Assembly: GCF_900110135.1 (NCBI RefSeq)
Contig: NZ_FOCO01000006.1
Span: forward strand, 1-64,000
DNA: 64,000 nucleotides
Origin: Pseudorhodobacter antarcticus
GTDB taxonomy: Bacteria; Pseudomonadota; Alphaproteobacteria; Rhodobacterales; Rhodobacteraceae
Direction: 5' to 3'
The notes below the pieces were generated by a model. The model saw only the letters and a program-made list of their open reading frames with translations, had not been told where the DNA came from and searched no databases. A program made the translations under genes and the position numbers. This document shows, one piece after another, positions 26,494 to 36,549 of the stretch. Each line of letters starts with the position of its first letter. Position 1 is the first letter of the stretch.

Positions 26494-29442
26494 ATGCCGA
26501 TTTTTGCACTTTATAACTTTGACGATACTGGCCCGATCGCTGCGGATTCGGCGCTGGGCAATGGTGCCCAGAATGGCGAGTATTTTGATGGGGCTGCACC
26601 TGTTGGCGGCCGCGCTGTGCTGGACGGTATTAACGACAAAGTTAAAATCTATCCAAACACCGAATTTGAAATGCCGCGCGGCACGCTGGAGATTCAATTC
26701 TCGCAGACCGCGCAAGTGGGCACGGGGCCAAACACGGTTTTGTCGCGCGATTCGGTTGGCGAAACCCCCGGCGGTTTCCGTATTGAAGTGTTGCCTGACG
26801 GGTCCGTGTTGATTTCACACGAATCGGCGGGTGATACGACGACGTTCCAAACTGTGCCGGGTTTTGTGAACCCTAGCGACGAAGTGAATATTGTTTATTC
26901 TTGGGATGAGATCGCGGGTGGTGCGGTTCAAATCAGCAACCTGACCACAACGGCGTCGTTTGAACAGGCCGTTCTCCCCGGTTTGACGATGGATCAAGAT
27001 CCGATCAGCCAGCCGTGGATGATCGGCGCGGGGCAGTCGCTGTCCGATCCGGGTGTTTTGAACAACTTGAACAATCACTTCCAAGGGTCGGTTGCGACGT
27101 TTTCGCTGTCGGACACGGTTGATAACTTTGTCGGCACGCCTGTTGCGAACCCCGATTTGGCCGAAACGGATGAGGATACACCGATTTCGGTGATCCCGGT
27201 TTTGGCGAATGACACCGACCCGAACGGTCAACCGCTGACCGTGACAGGCACCCCGACCGCCGAAAACGGCACTGTGGGTGTGAACCCGGATGGCACGCTG
27301 TCCTATACGCCAAATCCCGATTTCAATGGGGTGGATACGATCACCTATACGATCACCGATCCCGATGGGAACGAAAGCACATCGACCGTGACGGTCACTG
27401 TAAACCCAGTGAACGATGCGCCGATTGCCGAAGATGATGCGGCGGTGACCGTGTTGAACACGCCGGTTGTTATTGATCTGATTGGCAACGATGTTGACCC
27501 GGATGATCCTAATTCGGCCTTGCGGATTACGGGTACGCCGACATCTGCAGATGGGACTGTTGTGGTCAACCCGGATGGGCGGTCGGTGACCTTTACGCCG
27601 AACACCGGGTTCTTGGGTGAAGCGGTTATCAACTATACCGTCACCGACCCATCGGGTTTGACAGATGATGGTGTGGCTGTGGTCACTGTGGATGACGCCA
27701 TTGATCCAACCCGCGACGGGATTGTGCGCGGCACCGATGCGGGCAACCTGATCAACGGCGATTATATCGACCCGTTTGATGCGGACCGTGTGGATGCGGG
27801 CGATGCAATTTTGGGCGCTGATGGTCCGAACGATGACCGTATTCGTGCCGAAGGTGGCGATGATACCGTGTTTGCCGGGCTTGGCGATGACACTGTGTTT
27901 GCAGGTCTTGGCGATGATTTGGTGTTTGGCGGCGTGGGTGACGACGATCTGCGCGGCAATGAAGGCAACGACACCCTGTTTGGGGGCGAAGGTGCCGACA
28001 CCGTGTTTGGCCAGCAAGGCGACGATTTCATTGACACGTCATCGCCATTGCAGCGTCCCGATATTGATTATCCGGGCCTGTACCCTGCCGATACCGACCC
28101 CGAGGATGACCGCGATCTGGTTTATGGTGGCCTTGGCAACGACACGATCATCACGGGCGATGATGCCGACACAATCTTTGGCGATGGTGGCAATGACAGC
28201 ATCAACGCAGGCGTGGACGCCGACCTTGTTTATGGCGGTGCGGGCAACGACACGATCATCGGTTCCGAAGGGGCGGATACGATCTTTGGCGAAGCTGGCA
28301 ACGACCTGATTTATGGCGGGTTGGATGACACCATCGGTGATGCGCTTGATTTGCCGGATGCGCTTGATTTGCGGCCGTTGAACAACCCCGACCTGATTTT
28401 TGGTGGTTCGGGCAACGACACAATTTTTGGTCGCGATGACAATGACACGTTGTTCGGTGGCACTGGCAATGATGTGTTGTTTGGCGGTGTTGATAACGAT
28501 TCGTTGGTTGGTGACGAAGGCAATGACGCGCTGAATGGCGACGAAGGCGATGACACGCTGGAAGGCGGGGCTGGTAACGACACATTGTCGGGTGCCACCG
28601 GGTCTGACGTTTTGTTCGGCGGTGCGGACCGCGATGATTTCTTGCTGGATCCGGCAACGGGCGGCAGCGACACCATCTTTGGTGGGGCCGAAGGCGACGA
28701 CTTTGACCGATTGATCATTTCGGGGCCACGCAGCGACTATCGCATCATCCGGACGGGATCAGACAGCGATGGCAACGGGTTTGACGGGCGCGTTGAATAT
28801 CTGAACGCGGATGGTGTGGTCACTAACACAGTTGTTTTCGAAAATATCGAAGGCATCCCGTGCTTTACCCCCGGCACGCTGATTGCGACGCCAAAAGGTG
28901 AGGTTTTGGTGGAAAACCTGCGCGCTGGTGATCGGATTATCACCCGTGACAACGGTATTCAGGAACTGCGCTGGTCGGGCAACCGCAAGTTTGATTGGGC
29001 ACATCTGACCGCCAACCCGCATCTGCGTCCCATTATGGTGCGCCGTGGCAGCTTGGGCAATGGTTTGCCGGAACGTGACATGATGCTGTCGCCGAACCAC
29101 CGTGTTTTGGTGTCCAACGACCGCACCTCGCTGTATTTCGATGAGCGTGAGGTGCTGGTGTCTGCCAAGCATCTGGTCGGTGGCAAGGGCATTTTTGAGG
29201 TGGAAAGCATCGGCACGTCCTACATCCACTTGCTGTTTGACCAGCACGAGGTTGTGCTGTCGGATGGTGCGTGGACAGAAAGCTTCCAGCCCGGGGATTA
29301 CACCTTGAGCGGGATGGGCAATGCGCAGCGCAACGAGATTTTTGAGCTGTTCCCAGAGTTGAAAACCAAGGAGGGGGTTGAGGATTACACTGCCGCACGC
29401 CGCACCTTGAAGAAACACGAAGCAAAGTTGTTGATCCGCTAA
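26494..29442 (+). CDS. Secreted-type RTX protein with LamG-like, cadherin-like and Hint domains
   Basis: 982 residues; ATG 26494 follows GAGGAATTTGAA. Order: LamG/concanavalin-like lectin domain (1-210; opens with ALYNFDD), two cadherin/tandem-95 type beta domains (about 215-300 and 303-395; linker VNPVNDAPIAEDD), a spacer module with DADRVDAGDA (about 409-440), about 30 Ca-binding GGxGxDxxx nonapeptides (440-765), and a Hint_2 domain from Cys 790 (IPCFTPGTLIATPKG to about 940). There is no Sec signal peptide; such proteins normally leave by type I secretion, but no exporter is nearby. Hint domains can cleave the chain at the cysteine. Strongly acidic, as expected for extracellular Ca-dependent folding. 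Role probably adhesion or surface matrix. Confidence 0.88.
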   Translation: MPIFALYNFDDTGPIAADSALGNGAQNGEYFDGAAPVGGRAVLDGINDKVKIYPNTEFEMPRGTLEIQFSQTAQVGTGPNTVLSRDSVGETPGGFRIEVLPDGSVLISHESAGDTTTFQTVPGFVNPSDEVNIVYSWDEIAGGAVQISNLTTTASFEQAVLPGLTMDQDPISQPWMIGAGQSLSDPGVLNNLNNHFQGSVATFSLSDTVDNFVGTPVANPDLAETDEDTPISVIPVLANDTDPNGQPLTVTGTPTAENGTVGVNPDGTLSYTPNPDFNGVDTITYTITDPDGNESTSTVTVTVNPVNDAPIAEDDAAVTVLNTPVVIDLIGNDVDPDDPNSALRITGTPTSADGTVVVNPDGRSVTFTPNTGFLGEAVINYTVTDPSGLTDDGVAVVTVDDAIDPTRDGIVRGTDAGNLINGDYIDPFDADRVDAGDAILGADGPNDDRIRAEGGDDTVFAGLGDDTVFAGLGDDLVFGGVGDDDLRGNEGNDTLFGGEGADTVFGQQGDDFIDTSSPLQRPDIDYPGLYPADTDPEDDRDLVYGGLGNDTIITGDDADTIFGDGGNDSINAGVDADLVYGGAGNDTIIGSEGADTIFGEAGNDLIYGGLDDTIGDALDLPDALDLRPLNNPDLIFGGSGNDTIFGRDDNDTLFGGTGNDVLFGGVDNDSLVGDEGNDALNGDEGDDTLEGGAGNDTLSGATGSDVLFGGADRDDFLLDPATGGSDTIFGGAEGDDFDRLIISGPRSDYRIIRTGSDSDGNGFDGRVEYLNADGVVTNTVVFENIEGIPCFTPGTLIATPKGEVLVENLRAGDRIITRDNGIQELRWSGNRKFDWAHLTANPHLRPIMVRRGSLGNGLPERDMMLSPNHRVLVSNDRTSLYFDEREVLVSAKHLVGGKGIFEVESIGTSYIHLLFDQHEVVLSDGAWTESFQPGDYTLSGMGNAQRNEIFELFPELKTKEGVEDYTAARRTLKKHEAKLLIR

Positions 29443-29490
29443 CGGGTTGTTTCAAAATAGTTTATGCAGCAGGTCGCAAAAAATTGTGGC

Positions 29491-29520
29491 TGGGGAAGGG
29501 GGCAAAAGCCCCCTTTTCCA
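29491..29520. terminator. Hairpin terminator after the first RTX-Hint gene
   Basis: A 13-bp stem (29491-29503 with 29508-29520, two G-T pairs) around loop AAAA: core GGGGGC-AAAA-GCCCCC followed by TTTTCC. It lies about 50 bases after the stop codon and likely ends the first RTX transcript; the second RTX gene then has its own promoter. Confidence 0.75.
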
Positions 29521-29733
29521 CATTGGCGCGCTGGGCAGGTATGCGGCGGCGCGCTGGGCAGGCCCCCCGTGCTGCGTGTTTTTCCCTAAAGTTAATACTT
29601 TCTTAATTTATTTTGCCTTCACCGAAACGCCATGCGGTTGCCTAAGCTTTGCCTTGGTTCGCCTGCATCCCTGATGCTGAGAGTTGCTGTGTGCCGATCT
29701 GGTGCATGGCACTAAAAGCTTTGTGAGGGTACG

Positions 29734-32700
29734 ATGCCGTTTAATCTTAATTGGTCGACTGTTGGTACAAATGGAACATACAGCCTTGCGAATGGTGCTG
29801 ATACTGTCGGTGTGACGGTTGCAACCACAACCAATATCAACGGCCAAACGGCCACCGCCTCTACGAATGGTTCGCCTGCGGCCCCCGCCCTTTGGGTGCA
29901 GGGCATTAATGAACCGATCACCACCACGATGACCTTTACGGCCCCTGTCGCCAATTTCAGCTTTGAAGTTTACGACATCGACTTTCAGGCTGGCGGCTGG
30001 GATGATCGGTTAACGGTTCTGGTCACTGATGCGCAAGGCAATGTGCAGGCGGTGAATTTCGGGGATTTGTTGGCGGACCCTTACCATTCGTCAACCGGGA
30101 ATCAATTGGACGCTGATGGCAGCTTTAACGGTGGTGTTGAAACCATCGGGGCCGAAGATAGCGTTGCGATTACCATCGCAGGCCCAGTGTCGCGGATCCA
30201 ATTCGTGTTCGACAACGGCGAAAGTTTTGCCACCAGCGGCATGTTTGGTGTGGGCAACATGACGTTTGACCGGGCCGCATTGGATTATGTGGTCGAAGGT
30301 ACGGCGGGCGCCGATGTGATCAACGATGCCTATTTGCTGGATCCCGATGGGGATCGGGTGAATGGCAATGACGCGCTGAACGGTTCCAATGATGATGTGA
30401 TTTTCGGCTTTGCGGGCAATGACAGCCTATCGGGCGGTGCTGGCAATGACAGCATTGATGCAGGCGACGACAATGACACCGTGAACGGTGGGACGGGCAA
30501 TGACACCATTTATGGCGGGGCGGGCGCTGACAGCCTGTTTGGCAATGATGGGGCCGATTTGCAGTATGGCGGCGCAGGTGCCGATTACGTCGATGGGGAC
30601 GCAGGCAATGACACGCTGTACGGCGATGCGGGCAACGACACGCTGATCGGTGACGGCGGCAATGACCAGTTGTTTGGCGGCACGGGCGATGACCAGATTT
30701 TCGACTCGGGCGGTAACAACTTTGCCGATGGTGGCGATGGCAATGACCAGATTTTCTTGGGCACTGGCAATGACACGATTTTGGGCGGCGCTGGCAATGA
30801 CAACATGGGCGGCGCTGGCGGCGATGATCGTTTTGTCATGGCAAACGGCTTTGGCCGCGACACCATCACGGGTGGCGAAACCGGAGAGACGGTTGGCGAT
30901 ACGCTGGACCTGTCGGGCGTCACCACGGGGTTGACCGTTAACCTGTCCAACGCAAATGCCGAGACGGGCACGGTTAGCGATGGCACCTTTACCGCCGGAT
31001 TTACCGAGATTGAGAACATCGTGCTGGGCGCTGGTGCAGACACGCTGGTACTGGCCAACGGGTCGGGCGCGGACCGCGTCACGGGGTTTGCCGCCCCCAC
31101 GCTGACTGCGGGTGGCACCTATACCGGGGTGGACGTGCTGAATGTGGCGGGTCTGAATGATGCCAGCGGCAACCCGGTGAATGTGAATGATGTTGTGGTG
31201 ACATCGGTTGCGGGCAACGCAGTTTTGACCTTTCCCAACGGGGAAAGCCTGACACTGGTAGGGGTTCCTGCCGCTGCCGTGTCCAGCCCGGCGCAATTGG
31301 CCGCAATGGGAATTCCGATGCCCGATGGCATTGTGTATGGCACTGCGGGCGATGATACCATCGACGCCGCCTATTTGGGTGATAATGACGGCGACCGGAT
31401 TGATGCGAATGATGCGCTGTTGCCGGGGGCCGGGCCGAATGACGATTATGTTTTGGCGGGGGCTGGCAACGATTCCGTTGTTGGCGGCGCGGGCAATGAC
31501 ACGCTGAACGGCGATGCGGGCAATGACACGCTGATTGGCGATTTTGAAATCGACAGCGATATTTCCGTGCGCAGCAACCCGGTTGCGGGCCCTGGTGGCA
31601 ATGACAGCCTTGTGGGCGGCGCGGGCGATGATAGCATCTATGGCGGTTCGGGCGACGACAGCCTGTATGGCGGTGACGGCAATGACAGCCTGCTGGGCGG
31701 CCACGGCAATGATTTGCTGGAAGGCGGCGTTGGGAATGACGAGCTGGAAGGGCTTTACGGCGACGACACCATTTATGGCGGCGACGGCGATGACCATGTG
31801 TTTGGCCGTGACGGTGCAGACCTGATCTATGGCGGCGACGGCGCGGACACGCTGGTCGGCTCTATCGGGATTGATACGATTTATGGCGGCGCTGGCAATG
31901 ATATTATTGCGGGCAGCCAAGGCAGCGATTTAATTTATGGTGGCGAGGGCGATGACCTTGTGTTCATCGGCGTGCCTGCCGCTGGTGATATTGCCTATGA
32001 CAACGAAGGCACCGTTTATCTGGACGAAGGCAACGACTTTTTGGACGGGGGCGATGCGACCCTGCAGTTCGAGGCCTATGGCGGCACGGGCAATGACATT
32101 ATCAACGCGGGCGTCGGGGCCGATACGCTGTTTGGCGGCGCGGACAGCGACCAGATCTACGCAGGCGCGGGCGATGACCTGATCACCGGCGATGCTGGCG
32201 ATGATTACATGGAAGGCCAGGCGGGCGACGATAAATTCAATCTGGCCGATGGGTTTGGCCGCGATACCATTGTTGGCGGCGAAACGGATGAAGTTGCTGG
32301 CGACACGCTGGATGCCAGTGCGGTCACCGCCGACATCTTTTTGGATCTAAGCGCGGGCGATCCTGCCAATGGCGAGGATGGCACCCTGACCGTGGACCCC
32401 ACGGGGGGGGCTGGGTCCAGCCCTGCGGTGCATTATGTGCGCCTGTTCAAACCCGATGCGCCCATCAGCGGTTTTGGGGTTTATCCCACAGGCCCGATTG
32501 ATTTCAGCGCGGGCGAATGGTTTTATGTTCCGGTTTCGGACTTTGATATCGCTTTGGAGGACAGCCAAGGCATTGGCGGCGCAGGCGGCAACGTGGACAC
32601 ATCGCAAACCCTGATCACGGGGTTTGATGGGCTGTCGGTTGCGGGCGCGGGCCTTGGGGCTGCGGGCCGGGCCGAATACCTTGATGCCAATGGCAACCCG

Positions 32701-35700
32701 TTCTTTGTGGGTTGGGTCAGTTCTGATTATGCAGGCCCCACGGGTATTCCGGGCAACACCTATCTGATCGTAACCGATGCGGCCAGCGCGGAGCCGGGCG
32801 GGGCGGCAACCGCCACCGGCTTTAACGATGCCAATGGGCAGTTTGATTACAACAGCTTTACCCCACCTGTGCATGTCGCCAATTTTTCGGAAATTGAGAC
32901 GGTCATTCTGGGGTCTGGCAATGATTATGTGCTGGGGTCGGCCGGTCGCGATGTGGTGTTCACTGGGGCCGGGGCCGATACGGTCAATGGCGGGGCTGGC
33001 GATGACTCGTTCGATTTGGGCATTGGCGACGCGGCAAACGACACTGTGGTGTTGGCTGACGGGTTTGGCAATGACACCGTATCAGGGTTTGACGCCCCCA
33101 TCGACAATGGCGATGGCACCTTTACCGGACGCGATATGGTGGAGGTGTCCAACCTGACCTCGGATGGCGGCACCACCCCTATCAACACCAGCGATGTGGT
33201 GGTGACCGATACCAATGGCGACGGCACAGGCGATGCGATCCTGATATTTCCGGGCGGTGAAACAATAACGTTGATCGGCGTTCCGGCAGCGCGGCTTGAT
33301 ACCCCGGCCGAGTTGGAAGCGATCGGGATTCCGTCTGTCGCGCGGAACTACATCGTGGAAGGCACCGCAGGCGCGGATGTGATCGATGGCACCTATTTGG
33401 GCGACCCCGAAGGTGACCGGGTGGATGCGGGTGATAACCTTGCTGGCAATAATGATGACGTTATCCTTGCAGGCGCAGGCGATGACCGTGTGAACGCTGC
33501 CGCAGGCGATGACAGAATTGAGGCGGGTACTGGCAACGATATCGTTATGGGAGGGTCGGGCAACGACACCGCCTTTGGCGAGGCGGGCAATGATCAAGTC
33601 GCCGGCGGGTCTGGCGATGACGTGTTGTTTGGTGGCGATGGTGCAGACACATTGTTTGGCGGCAGTGGCAGCGACACGATTGAGGGGGACGATGGCAACG
33701 ACCTGATCTATGGCGGTGGCAGCGACATTAACCCGCAAAACACCGTTTTCTGGATGAACGATTCCAGTGCTAACTTGCTGCGCATTGACACGGTTGAAGG
33801 TGTGGCCACCACAACAATCGTGGGCAGTACAGGCGTCGTTCTGGGCGATGTTGGTATGGCCCCGGACGGCAGCCTTTACGGTGTTGGGTTAAATGCCACC
33901 GGTGGATTGTACCGTATTGATACCACGACCGGGGCATCGTCATTTTTGGGCGGGTTTCCTGCCCCGTTGACCTTTGCAAACTCTTTGTCGTTTGATGAGG
34001 ATGGTCAGGGCTATACTGCAACAGGCAGCACGATTTATCGGTTTGATCCGTCCAATCCGGGCGGGGCCACGCCGTGGTGGACCAATCCAGAGGGTGGCGC
34101 TGCGGCGGGTGATTACATCTTTTACGGCAATAAGGCGTTGATTTCATGGGGTGTTTGTAGCCAAACCCGTTTGGTAGAGCTGACGCTTGATTCCAACAAC
34201 TCTGTTCTAAGCTCCCAAAACCTTGGTGTTCTACCGCGAAATTCATGGGGTTTGACCGCCGATGCGGCTGGCCAAATCTATGTTGCAGCCAGCGGGTCGG
34301 CAGGCAACGCGATGTACCGTTTGACCTTGCCAGAAACCCCGATTTCAGGGGGCAACGGGGCCATTCCGACCACTGTGGTGCCGGGCAGTGCGGCCCCCGC
34401 CGGGCTTTACTATGGCGCGACATCGAATGTTGAATCCCAGATTGGCGCTTGGACGGATGTCGGCGACAGCCTGTCGGGTGGCGCGGGCAATGACACCATT
34501 TACGGCATGGATGGCAACGACACCATCAATGGTGGGGTGGGCAATGACGCGCTTTATGGCGGGTTGGACGATGACAGCATCCGCGGCGATGCGGGTGATG
34601 ACACGCTGTACGGTGGCCGCGGTGCGGACACGCTGGAAGGCGGCGCAGGCAATGACCTGCTGATGGGCGAGTTTGGCGATGATTTGTTGCGCGGTGACGA
34701 TGGCAACGACACACTGCTGGGCGGCGATGGGGCCGATACGTTGTTTGGCGGCGCAGGCAATGACAGCTTGTCGGGCGGCGCCGGAAATGACAGCATTTTT
34801 GGCGGTGAAGGCAATGACAGCGTTGATGGTGGCGATGGTGATGATTTCATCAACACCCGCACCTCTGTCGGCTTGGGCCGGCCGGACCAGGGGTATCTGG
34901 GTATTTATGCGGCGGATACGGACCCCAACAATGACCGCGACACCGTTTTTGGCGGCGCTGGCAATGACACAATCCTGACCGGCGACGACAATGACAGCAT
35001 TTTTGGCGGCGACGGCAATGACAGCATCGACGTGGGTTTTGACAATGACACCGTGTTTGGTGGCAGCGGCAATGACACGGTGATCGGTGGCGAAGGCAAC
35101 GATTCCATCGAGGGCGGTGACGGCAATGACGTGCTGTATGGCGGGCTGACACTGGGTGAATTGGACGTATCCTCGGCCCCTGATGCAAACGATTTGTTGC
35201 CTTTCAACGGGTTGGACACGATCCGTGGCGGGGCGGGCAATGACCTGATCTATGGCATGGATGACGCGGACCAATTGTACGGCGATACGGGCAATGACAC
35301 GATTTTTGGCGGCATCGACAATGACAGCCTGTTTGGCGGTGCCGGCGCTGACAGCCTGTATGGCGACGACGGTGACGACCGGATTGAAACTGGCGGTGGC
35401 GATGATGTGGCATATGGTGGGGCTGGCAATGACACCATCATCGGCACGGGCACTGGGTTGCAAGCGTTGTTTGGCGATGAGGGCAATGACACGATTGTTG
35501 GTGCCGCATTGGCCAAATCCTTGGTCTATGGCGGTGACGGCAACGATGATATCATGGGCGGCGACTTGACCGATCAGCTGCTTGGCGATGATGGCGATGA
35601 TACGATTTCGGGCGGTGGTGGTGACGATTTTGTCTTGGGCGACGACGGCAATGATGTGCTGTTTGGTGGCGACGGCGCGGATGTTGTCAGTGGTGGCCGT

Positions 35701-36549
35701 GGGGCCGACACGCTGACAGGCGGCGACGGGGCTGACACATTGTTTGGCGACGACGACCGCGATGTGTTCTTTGGCGGCATCGGCGATGTGATTGAGGGCG
35801 GCGAAGGGGGCGACGATTTCGACACGCTGGACCTGCGCAGTTTGGGTGGCCTTGCCTTTACCAACGTCCTGTTCGGGGGCGGTAATAACGAAGCCGGTGT
35901 GGTTCAGGTGTTGGATGGTTCCGGCGCTGTCACGGGCAGTTTTGCGTTTTCCGAAATTGAACGGGTCATTCCTTGCTTTACCCCCGGCACGATGGTCGTG
36001 ACCCAAAAGGGCGAATGTGCGGTGGAAAGCTTGGTGCCGGGCGATAAGGTGTTGACGCGCGACAGCGGCTATCAAACCCTGCGTTGGGTTAGGGCGCGGG
36101 ATGTGTCGGGCGCGGAACTGGCGGCGACCCCGGCGTTTCAGCCTGTGTGCTTGGCTGCGGGTGCCTTGGGTGCGGGCCTGCCTGTGCGCGATATGACTGT
36201 ATCGCCGCAGCACCGCTTCTTGATGTCAGGCACGCGTGCGGAAATGCTGTTTGGGGAACATGAGGTGTTGGTGTCTGCGCTGCATTTGATCAATGATCAC
36301 AGCGTTTTGCGGGTATCTGTGCCTCATGTCACCTATATCCACTTGATGTTTGACCAGCATGAGATCATTCGCGCCGATGGGGTTTGGACCGAAAGTTTCC
36401 AGCCCGGCGATATGACCTCGGCCAGCATGGACCACGCACAGCGCGCCGAGGTGTTTGCATTGTTCCCCGCCTTGGAAGCCGGGGCTGATTATCCCGCCGC
36501 GCGCCCGTCTTTGCGCGGGTTTGAAGCGAAAGCGCTGCTGGGGGTCTAA
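29734..36549 (+). CDS. Giant RTX protein with nested domains and C-terminal Hint domain
   Basis: 2271 residues; ATG 29734 follows GAGGGTACG. Order: N-terminal beta domain (1-185), four blocks of Ca-binding GGxGNDxxx repeats, spacer modules at about 187, 531 and 1206 (GTAGADVI then DGDRV), an unrelated about 160-residue insert (nt 32395-32880), a propeller-like segment (nt about 33735-34430; LRIDTVEG, LYRIDTTTG) and a Hint_2 domain from Cys 2081 (IPCFTPGTMVVTQKG). It is a paralogue of the preceding RTX protein: the blocks around DFINTRTSVG and TDPNNDRDTVFGG match it closely. No Sec signal and no adjacent type I exporter. Very acidic; likely an extracellular adhesin or matrix protein whose Hint domain may cut the chain. 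The stop overlaps the convergent gene by four bases. Confidence 0.9.
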   Translation: MPFNLNWSTVGTNGTYSLANGADTVGVTVATTTNINGQTATASTNGSPAAPALWVQGINEPITTTMTFTAPVANFSFEVYDIDFQAGGWDDRLTVLVTDAQGNVQAVNFGDLLADPYHSSTGNQLDADGSFNGGVETIGAEDSVAITIAGPVSRIQFVFDNGESFATSGMFGVGNMTFDRAALDYVVEGTAGADVINDAYLLDPDGDRVNGNDALNGSNDDVIFGFAGNDSLSGGAGNDSIDAGDDNDTVNGGTGNDTIYGGAGADSLFGNDGADLQYGGAGADYVDGDAGNDTLYGDAGNDTLIGDGGNDQLFGGTGDDQIFDSGGNNFADGGDGNDQIFLGTGNDTILGGAGNDNMGGAGGDDRFVMANGFGRDTITGGETGETVGDTLDLSGVTTGLTVNLSNANAETGTVSDGTFTAGFTEIENIVLGAGADTLVLANGSGADRVTGFAAPTLTAGGTYTGVDVLNVAGLNDASGNPVNVNDVVVTSVAGNAVLTFPNGESLTLVGVPAAAVSSPAQLAAMGIPMPDGIVYGTAGDDTIDAAYLGDNDGDRIDANDALLPGAGPNDDYVLAGAGNDSVVGGAGNDTLNGDAGNDTLIGDFEIDSDISVRSNPVAGPGGNDSLVGGAGDDSIYGGSGDDSLYGGDGNDSLLGGHGNDLLEGGVGNDELEGLYGDDTIYGGDGDDHVFGRDGADLIYGGDGADTLVGSIGIDTIYGGAGNDIIAGSQGSDLIYGGEGDDLVFIGVPAAGDIAYDNEGTVYLDEGNDFLDGGDATLQFEAYGGTGNDIINAGVGADTLFGGADSDQIYAGAGDDLITGDAGDDYMEGQAGDDKFNLADGFGRDTIVGGETDEVAGDTLDASAVTADIFLDLSAGDPANGEDGTLTVDPTGGAGSSPAVHYVRLFKPDAPISGFGVYPTGPIDFSAGEWFYVPVSDFDIALEDSQGIGGAGGNVDTSQTLITGFDGLSVAGAGLGAAGRAEYLDANGNPFFVGWVSSDYAGPTGIPGNTYLIVTDAASAEPGGAATATGFNDANGQFDYNSFTPPVHVANFSEIETVILGSGNDYVLGSAGRDVVFTGAGADTVNGGAGDDSFDLGIGDAANDTVVLADGFGNDTVSGFDAPIDNGDGTFTGRDMVEVSNLTSDGGTTPINTSDVVVTDTNGDGTGDAILIFPGGETITLIGVPAARLDTPAELEAIGIPSVARNYIVEGTAGADVIDGTYLGDPEGDRVDAGDNLAGNNDDVILAGAGDDRVNAAAGDDRIEAGTGNDIVMGGSGNDTAFGEAGNDQVAGGSGDDVLFGGDGADTLFGGSGSDTIEGDDGNDLIYGGGSDINPQNTVFWMNDSSANLLRIDTVEGVATTTIVGSTGVVLGDVGMAPDGSLYGVGLNATGGLYRIDTTTGASSFLGGFPAPLTFANSLSFDEDGQGYTATGSTIYRFDPSNPGGATPWWTNPEGGAAAGDYIFYGNKALISWGVCSQTRLVELTLDSNNSVLSSQNLGVLPRNSWGLTADAAGQIYVAASGSAGNAMYRLTLPETPISGGNGAIPTTVVPGSAAPAGLYYGATSNVESQIGAWTDVGDSLSGGAGNDTIYGMDGNDTINGGVGNDALYGGLDDDSIRGDAGDDTLYGGRGADTLEGGAGNDLLMGEFGDDLLRGDDGNDTLLGGDGADTLFGGAGNDSLSGGAGNDSIFGGEGNDSVDGGDGDDFINTRTSVGLGRPDQGYLGIYAADTDPNNDRDTVFGGAGNDTILTGDDNDSIFGGDGNDSIDVGFDNDTVFGGSGNDTVIGGEGNDSIEGGDGNDVLYGGLTLGELDVSSAPDANDLLPFNGLDTIRGGAGNDLIYGMDDADQLYGDTGNDTIFGGIDNDSLFGGAGADSLYGDDGDDRIETGGGDDVAYGGAGNDTIIGTGTGLQALFGDEGNDTIVGAALAKSLVYGGDGNDDIMGGDLTDQLLGDDGDDTISGGGGDDFVLGDDGNDVLFGGDGADVVSGGRGADTLTGGDGADTLFGDDDRDVFFGGIGDVIEGGEGGDDFDTLDLRSLGGLAFTNVLFGGGNNEAGVVQVLDGSGAVTGSFAFSEIERVIPCFTPGTMVVTQKGECAVESLVPGDKVLTRDSGYQTLRWVRARDVSGAELAATPAFQPVCLAAGALGAGLPVRDMTVSPQHRFLMSGTRAEMLFGEHEVLVSALHLINDHSVLRVSVPHVTYIHLMFDQHEIIRADGVWTESFQPGDMTSASMDHAQRAEVFALFPALEAGADYPAARPSLRGFEAKALLGV

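Noticed and set aside
30400-35800. Dense short DNA repeats (GGCAATGACAC-like) that could suggest a CRISPR array or minisatellite
   Set aside because: They are the codons of Ca-binding GGxGNDT nonapeptides in an open 2271-codon frame, with no constant-length spacers.
30427-36213. Very long minus-strand frames (up to 622 codons) opposite the giant RTX gene
   Set aside because: Ile/Val/Ala-rich periodic translations that are the mirror of the repeat codons; no start signals.
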